From: Spirosoma sp. KUDC1026
Lineage (GTDB): Bacteria > Bacteroidota > Bacteroidia > Cytophagales > Spirosomataceae
DNA length: 64,000 nt
NCBI RefSeq assembly: GCF_013375035.1
Contig: NZ_CP056032.1
Location: forward strand, 1,720,001 to 1,784,000
Reading direction: 5' to 3'
Below are positions 61,382 through 64,000 of the stretch, piece by piece. The notes beneath the pieces are model-generated. The model was not told where the DNA came from. It ran no database searches and worked only from the letters and a program-made list of their open reading frames with translations. The position numbers and the translations under genes are program-made. Positions within the stretch are counted from its first letter, which is position 1, and every line of letters starts with the position of its first letter.

Positions 61382-61440
61382 TGTTGAAACAACAAGCCCC
61401 AAAAGGTGTCTTTTGGGGCTTGTTGAAGGTGTGTTGAAAC
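61382..61440. promoter_or_regulatory. Direct repeats TGTTGAA next to the integrase gene
   Basis: TGTTGAA occurs at 61382-61388, 61421-61427 and 61432-61438; the first and last extend to TGTTGAAAC. They lie between the att core and int, where integrase arm-type sites are expected. The role is inferred. Confidence 0.4.
61390..61425 (-). terminator. Strong hairpin upstream of int
   Basis: A perfect 16-bp stem (61390-61405 with 61410-61425) and GTGT loop. It follows the tRNA terminator in tandem on the minus strand and may stop tRNA readthrough into int. Confidence 0.7.
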
Positions 61441-61441
61441 G

Positions 61442-61478
61442 AAAAAACCGCTTCAGCGTGCTGCTAAAGCGGTTTTTT
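61442..61478 (-). terminator. Terminator of tRNA-Asp supplied by the island
   Basis: A 12-bp stem (61442-61453 with 61467-61478) that ends in six Ts on the minus strand. It starts 7 bp past the tRNA 3' end. The original tRNA terminator appears to be the one at 54757. Confidence 0.85.
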
Positions 61479-61485
61479 CTCAGTT

Positions 61486-61562
61486 TGGCGGTCCGGACGG
61501 GGCTCGAACCCGCGACCCCCTGCGTGACAGGCAGGTATTCTAACCAACTGAACTACCGAACC
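61486..61562 (-). tRNA. tRNA-Asp(GTC)
   Basis: 77 nt with CCA encoded. Acceptor GGTTCGG pairs with CCGGACC (one G-T pair). The anticodon arm CCTGC-CTGTCAC-GCAGG carries anticodon GTC. The T arm has GGTTCGAGCC, and the D arm AGTTGGTTAGA. Its 3' end is the integration site of the island. Confidence 0.97.
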
Positions 61563-61602
61563 ATTTTGATATTGGCTGCTGTTGCTGACCTTTATCGTGG
61601 CA

Positions 61603-61634
61603 CAAAAGTAGAGTGTTTAGGGATTCAACGCAAG
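61603..61634 (-). promoter_or_regulatory. Promoter of tRNA-Asp
   Basis: On the minus strand CTTG, a 20-bp spacer and TACTTTTG (plus 61603-61610) fit the Bacteroidota promoter pattern, with the -7 box 41 bp before the tRNA. Confidence 0.6.
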
Positions 61635-61786
61635 CAGATAACTGAAAAAAAATCGTGTTTTTTATTCGGAATAGGCTATACTGGCTGTTAATCAGCTTGT
61701 TTTGAGTTGTAAAAATTGGCAATCGGTGTTTACAGCGCGAATTGATGCATGTTCCGGCAATTGAACAGGAGGGCTCCGAGCTAGTA

Positions 61787-61825
61787 TAAAAATAGCGGCT
61801 GTTCCCTCCTGGGAACAGCCGCTAT
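61787..61825 (-). terminator. Terminator of the small acidic protein gene
   Basis: A 15-bp perfect stem (61792-61806 with 61811-61825) with a 4-bp loop; on the minus strand it ends in TTTTTATA. The stop of the gene is at 61847. Confidence 0.88.
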
Positions 61826-61846
61826 CGGGCAGACGTATGGTTCGTT

Positions 61847-62038
61847 CTATTCTTCTTCCTCGCTCAGTTCATTAGCTTCGTCAGGCGTCATTTTTTCGGC
61901 GTCGTTTGCCTGGAGAGCGTCCAGTGTTTCCTGCCGGGTGGCGTAAGAGTCAATATCAGTATCGCCGGGAACATCGGGGTTCGGGCGATCCAGGTCAACC
62001 TGGCTGACTTCGGTTGGGGCATCCGCTCGTTCTTTCAT
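61847..62038 (-). CDS. Small acidic protein of unknown function
   Basis: 63 aa, strongly acidic and likely disordered (VSQVDLDRPNPDVPGDTDID, then EKMTPDEANELSEEEE). It has a proper terminator and no overlapping gene, which supports it as real. Similar short acidic proteins occur in Spirosoma-like genomes. No function is known. Confidence 0.7.
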   Translation of the reverse strand: MKERADAPTEVSQVDLDRPNPDVPGDTDIDSYATRQETLDALQANDAEKMTPDEANELSEEEE

Positions 62039-62149
62039 AACGTTTGGGGTTTGTTCTTACTGCAGAACAGTCCGTCGGTCAAAAGGTTTATTGCCTTTCC
62101 CCAAACCTTTGGCTTCTGAATTGCATTGTATTTAGTACACTACGTCTTT

Positions 62150-63085
62150 ATGAAACAATTCTTACGCGCGTTGCGCTGGGCGTTGCTTATCCTGTTGGTA
62201 CTGGCGGTTGGTGCGGTTGTGGTGGCCTGGTTCATCGATTTCCGCCAAACGGATCAGGACCTGGCTGATGAGTTCAGTGGTCAGCGCATCCAACCTACCG
62301 TACACCGTTATCAAATCAGAGATGGGGATCGTCAGCGGACCATCCGGTTTATGGAAACACCCGCACTGGCGGGCGATTCGGCGCTGCCGGTCGTTTTATT
62401 CGTGCACGGTGCTCCCAGTTCGCTCTCGTTTTTCAACGCTTTTTTCAAGGATACGGCCCTGCTGAATCGGGCGCAACTGGTATCGGTTGATCGGCCGGGC
62501 TATGGCTATTCGGATTTTGGCTGGGTCGAAACGTCTATTGTAAAACAGGCAAAATTTCTGCAGCCACTCATCGAGCGTTACAAAAAAGCGCCTTACCTGA
62601 TGATCGTTGGGTCTTCGTACGGTGGTTCGGTAACGGCGCGATTAGCCATGAACAACCCTAATGCGGTAGATCATGTGGTCTTCGTGTCGTCGGCGCTCGG
62701 GCCGGGGCTGGAGCGAACGTACGGGATCAGTTACCTGGTTGACAGCCCTTTGCTCCACTGGGGAATTCCACCCTTGTTACGTCTGGCTAACGACGAAAAA
62801 CTGTCTCATCGGCAGGCACTGGAAGCCATTCTTCCCGACTGGCCTAAGATCAAAGCTGGCATTACGATGCTGCATGGCAAGCGGGATGAATTGGTATACC
62901 CATCCAACGTTACGTTCGCCCAGCATCATCTGGTGAATGCACAGATGCGCCAATTTCTGCTGCCCGAAAATCGGCACGATATTGTTATAAACAAGCGCGA
63001 GTATATCTCTGAGATATTACTCGATATTCTCACCCGAAGCGACGTGAAAGAAACGGTTAGCGAGCAGGTGGTTGCTGCGAAATAA
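62150..63085 (+). CDS. Alpha/beta hydrolase
   Basis: 311 aa from the ATG at 62150; an earlier in-frame ATG at 62126 is upstream of the hydrophobic start. An N-terminal membrane anchor (LRWALLILLVLAVGAVVVAW) precedes the hydrolase fold. HGAPSSLSFF is the oxyanion region, VSVDRPGYGYSDFG a conserved strand-turn, the nucleophile Ser sits in IVGSSYGGSVTAR, the Asp in HGKRDELVYP and the His in PENRHDIVINK. A membrane-tethered esterase or similar; the substrate is unknown. Confidence 0.9.
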   Translation: MKQFLRALRWALLILLVLAVGAVVVAWFIDFRQTDQDLADEFSGQRIQPTVHRYQIRDGDRQRTIRFMETPALAGDSALPVVLFVHGAPSSLSFFNAFFKDTALLNRAQLVSVDRPGYGYSDFGWVETSIVKQAKFLQPLIERYKKAPYLMIVGSSYGGSVTARLAMNNPNAVDHVVFVSSALGPGLERTYGISYLVDSPLLHWGIPPLLRLANDEKLSHRQALEAILPDWPKIKAGITMLHGKRDELVYPSNVTFAQHHLVNAQMRQFLLPENRHDIVINKREYISEILLDILTRSDVKETVSEQVVAAK

Positions 63086-63163
63086 GCACAAAAAATGCTG
63101 GCAAAGCTTTGACGACAATCTGTCTGGTTATAGAATTACCAGCGTTGGGTCAACTCTACTTGA

Positions 63164-63556
63164 TCAGGCCATCAGTTCAAGGCGGTTCTGCTCAGGATCG
63201 AAAATGATGCTTTCGTAATAGCCGTCACCTGTTCGGCGGGGTTCGCCAACTATGGTGTAGCCATCCTGTCGAAGGCGATTGGTAAGATCGTCAACGGCTG
63301 ATTCGCTGTCGAGCGAAATGGCAAAATGAATAAGCCCCGTGAACTGAGTCAGGGCATCATTATCGGAGGCTGGGATACCGGGCATCTGCATTAACTCCAG
63401 ACGAGCCCCACCTGATGGGAAAGACAGGAAATAAGACGAGAAATTCTTGGTGGTATTAACGTATTTGTCGTTGGCTACGCAGTTAAAGTACGTTTCGTAG
63501 AACGTACGCATCCGTTCCAGATCAAGTACCCAGATGGCCATGTGTTCGATATGCAT
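63164..63556 (-). CDS. VOC-family (glyoxalase-like) protein
   Basis: 130 aa from the ATG whose first base is 63556 (MHIEHMAIWVLDLERMRTFY); a longer frame to 63622 lies before the first beta strand and is unlikely. The betaalphabetabetabeta vicinal-oxygen-chelate pattern is seen twice: VLDLERMRTFYETYF near the start and FAISLDSESAVDDLTNRLRQ later, ending with YESIIFDPEQNRLELMA. Metal ligands are His in the start motif and Glu near the end. The substrate is unknown. Confidence 0.88.
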   Translation of the reverse strand: MHIEHMAIWVLDLERMRTFYETYFNCVANDKYVNTTKNFSSYFLSFPSGGARLELMQMPGIPASDNDALTQFTGLIHFAISLDSESAVDDLTNRLRQDGYTIVGEPRRTGDGYYESIIFDPEQNRLELMA

Positions 63557-63640
63557 GGCGCAAAATTCGGCACTAAATGGACCGCATTGCAACACCTGCA
63601 TTGATTGGAACTGGTGCTTCATTACCGCACTGATTGTCCC

Positions 63641-64000
63641 CTACAGCACCAGTGCTGGCAGCCAGAATACCCCATCCCCCAGCCAGCGATAGCGCTCGTT
63701 CCTGAGAAAATAGGCTGGATAGCGCTGGATGATGTAAAGCATCAGGCTCATAATCGCCAGCATCAGCGATGAGCGCTGGGCAAACCGGTCGCCGGTCAGA
63801 AAGCAGAGCGTAATGCCCGTACCTACGATTAGGAAGGTAAGCCACCGCAGTATTGTATCGCAGCGCTCCGTTCCCCAGGCGCTGGCCAGCGAGAACACAT
63901 CCTGACTGGTCAGCTCCCGCATCTCCATGACCGCAAACAGAAGCAGGTTCTGAAACGCGATGCCGGTAAACATAATAAACTCTGTGATTTCAATGCCACT
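63641..64000 (-). CDS. Small multi-pass membrane protein (5' end possibly cut by the window)
   Basis: At least 110 aa from an ATG whose first base is 63973, with the frame staying open to the window edge, so the true start may lie outside. Three or four hydrophobic helices are visible (FQNLLLFAVM, WLTFLIVGTGITLCFLTGDR, LMLAIMSLMLYIIQ). A C-terminal stretch (RYPAYFLRNERYRWLGDG) precedes the end. Family is not recognised. It is upstream of the VOC gene on the same strand, 84 bp away. Confidence 0.65.
   Translation of the reverse strand, partial: SGIEITEFIMFTGIAFQNLLLFAVMEMRELTSQDVFSLASAWGTERCDTILRWLTFLIVGTGITLCFLTGDRFAQRSSLMLAIMSLMLYIIQRYPAYFLRNERYRWLGDGVFWLPALVL

Larger units (their letters stand above)
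54802..61500. mobile_element. 6.7-kb integrative island at tRNA-Asp
   Basis: The island is bounded by direct repeats of the tRNA-Asp 3' end, with the tyrosine integrase gene next to the intact tRNA. Cargo in order: an unknown 258-aa protein, a serine resolvase, a two-TM protein, and a membrane-protein gene broken by two IS3-family elements. Most cargo is far more AT-rich than the chromosome. No conjugation or phage structural genes are present, so it is not self-transmissible as seen. Confidence 0.82.

Overview
The window comes from a Bacteroidota chromosome of about 50-55% GC, most likely a Spirosoma-like member of the Cytophagales. Several lines of evidence agree. There is a SusC/SusD pair, a GWxTD-domain lipoprotein, two further large outer-membrane proteins with N-terminal carboxypeptidase-D-regulatory-like domains, and a LytS/LytTR two-component pair. 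Genes start without Shine-Dalgarno sequences, and several are preceded by the Bacteroidota -7 box TAnnTTTG. The genus is inferred from general protein flavour, not from a database search.

Layout. 1-1.4 kb: end of atpH with a strong terminator, then a minus-strand pair (PhnO-like acetyltransferase and NAD(P)-binding protein). 1.5-6 kb: SMP-30-like lactonase and the cell-elongation pair PBP2-RodA. 6-8 kb: minus-strand LytTR response regulator and LytS-type kinase, divergent from a secreted TraB/GumN-like protein across a repeat-rich intergenic region. 9-16 kb: small unknowns, an outer-membrane protein, a gene with an in-frame stop, a TonB-type barrel protein, pth and pyrR. 16-24 kb: DUF5686 protein, fdhD, a lipid-kinase-like gene divergent from an App1-like phosphatase gene, and an FdhF/YdeP oxidoreductase. 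24-32 kb: lipoprotein, methyltransferase, GWxTD protein overlapping rlmB, Uma2 nuclease, a decayed ABC ATPase, SDR, Tat-exported serine hydrolase and cytochrome c.

32.7-38.8 kb is a small glycan-utilisation locus: SusC, SusD and a GH144-type glucoamylase-family enzyme, which points to beta-1,2-glucan. 39-52.8 kb is mostly housekeeping: DUF4339/CD225 and DUF2752 membrane proteins, a DEAD-box helicase, a thioredoxin, a FAN1-like VRR-NUC nuclease, two DUF2157-type membrane proteins, VapBC, pgk, an AraC regulator, a PEBP protein, a TPR protein, and the Nif3/zinc-ribbon pair.

53-61.5 kb is accessory DNA. An IS5-family element (53834-54711) lies just outside a 6.7-kb integrated island. The island runs from a 15-bp fragment of the 3' end of tRNA-Asp (54802-54816), still followed by a tRNA-type terminator, to the intact tRNA-Asp gene (61486-61562). 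A tyrosine integrase sits next to the tRNA. The AT-rich cargo is a 258-aa unknown protein with its own good promoter, a serine resolvase, a two-TM protein, and a further membrane-protein ORF broken by two IS3-family insertions. The last 2.5 kb returns to core-type genes: a small acidic protein, an alpha/beta hydrolase, a VOC protein and a truncated membrane protein.

The most interesting parts are the tRNA-Asp island and its unrecognised cargo, the GTTGGYCG repeats between the LytS-type gene and its divergent neighbour, the in-frame-stop gene at 10.6-11.1 kb, and several large perfect intergenic palindromes.
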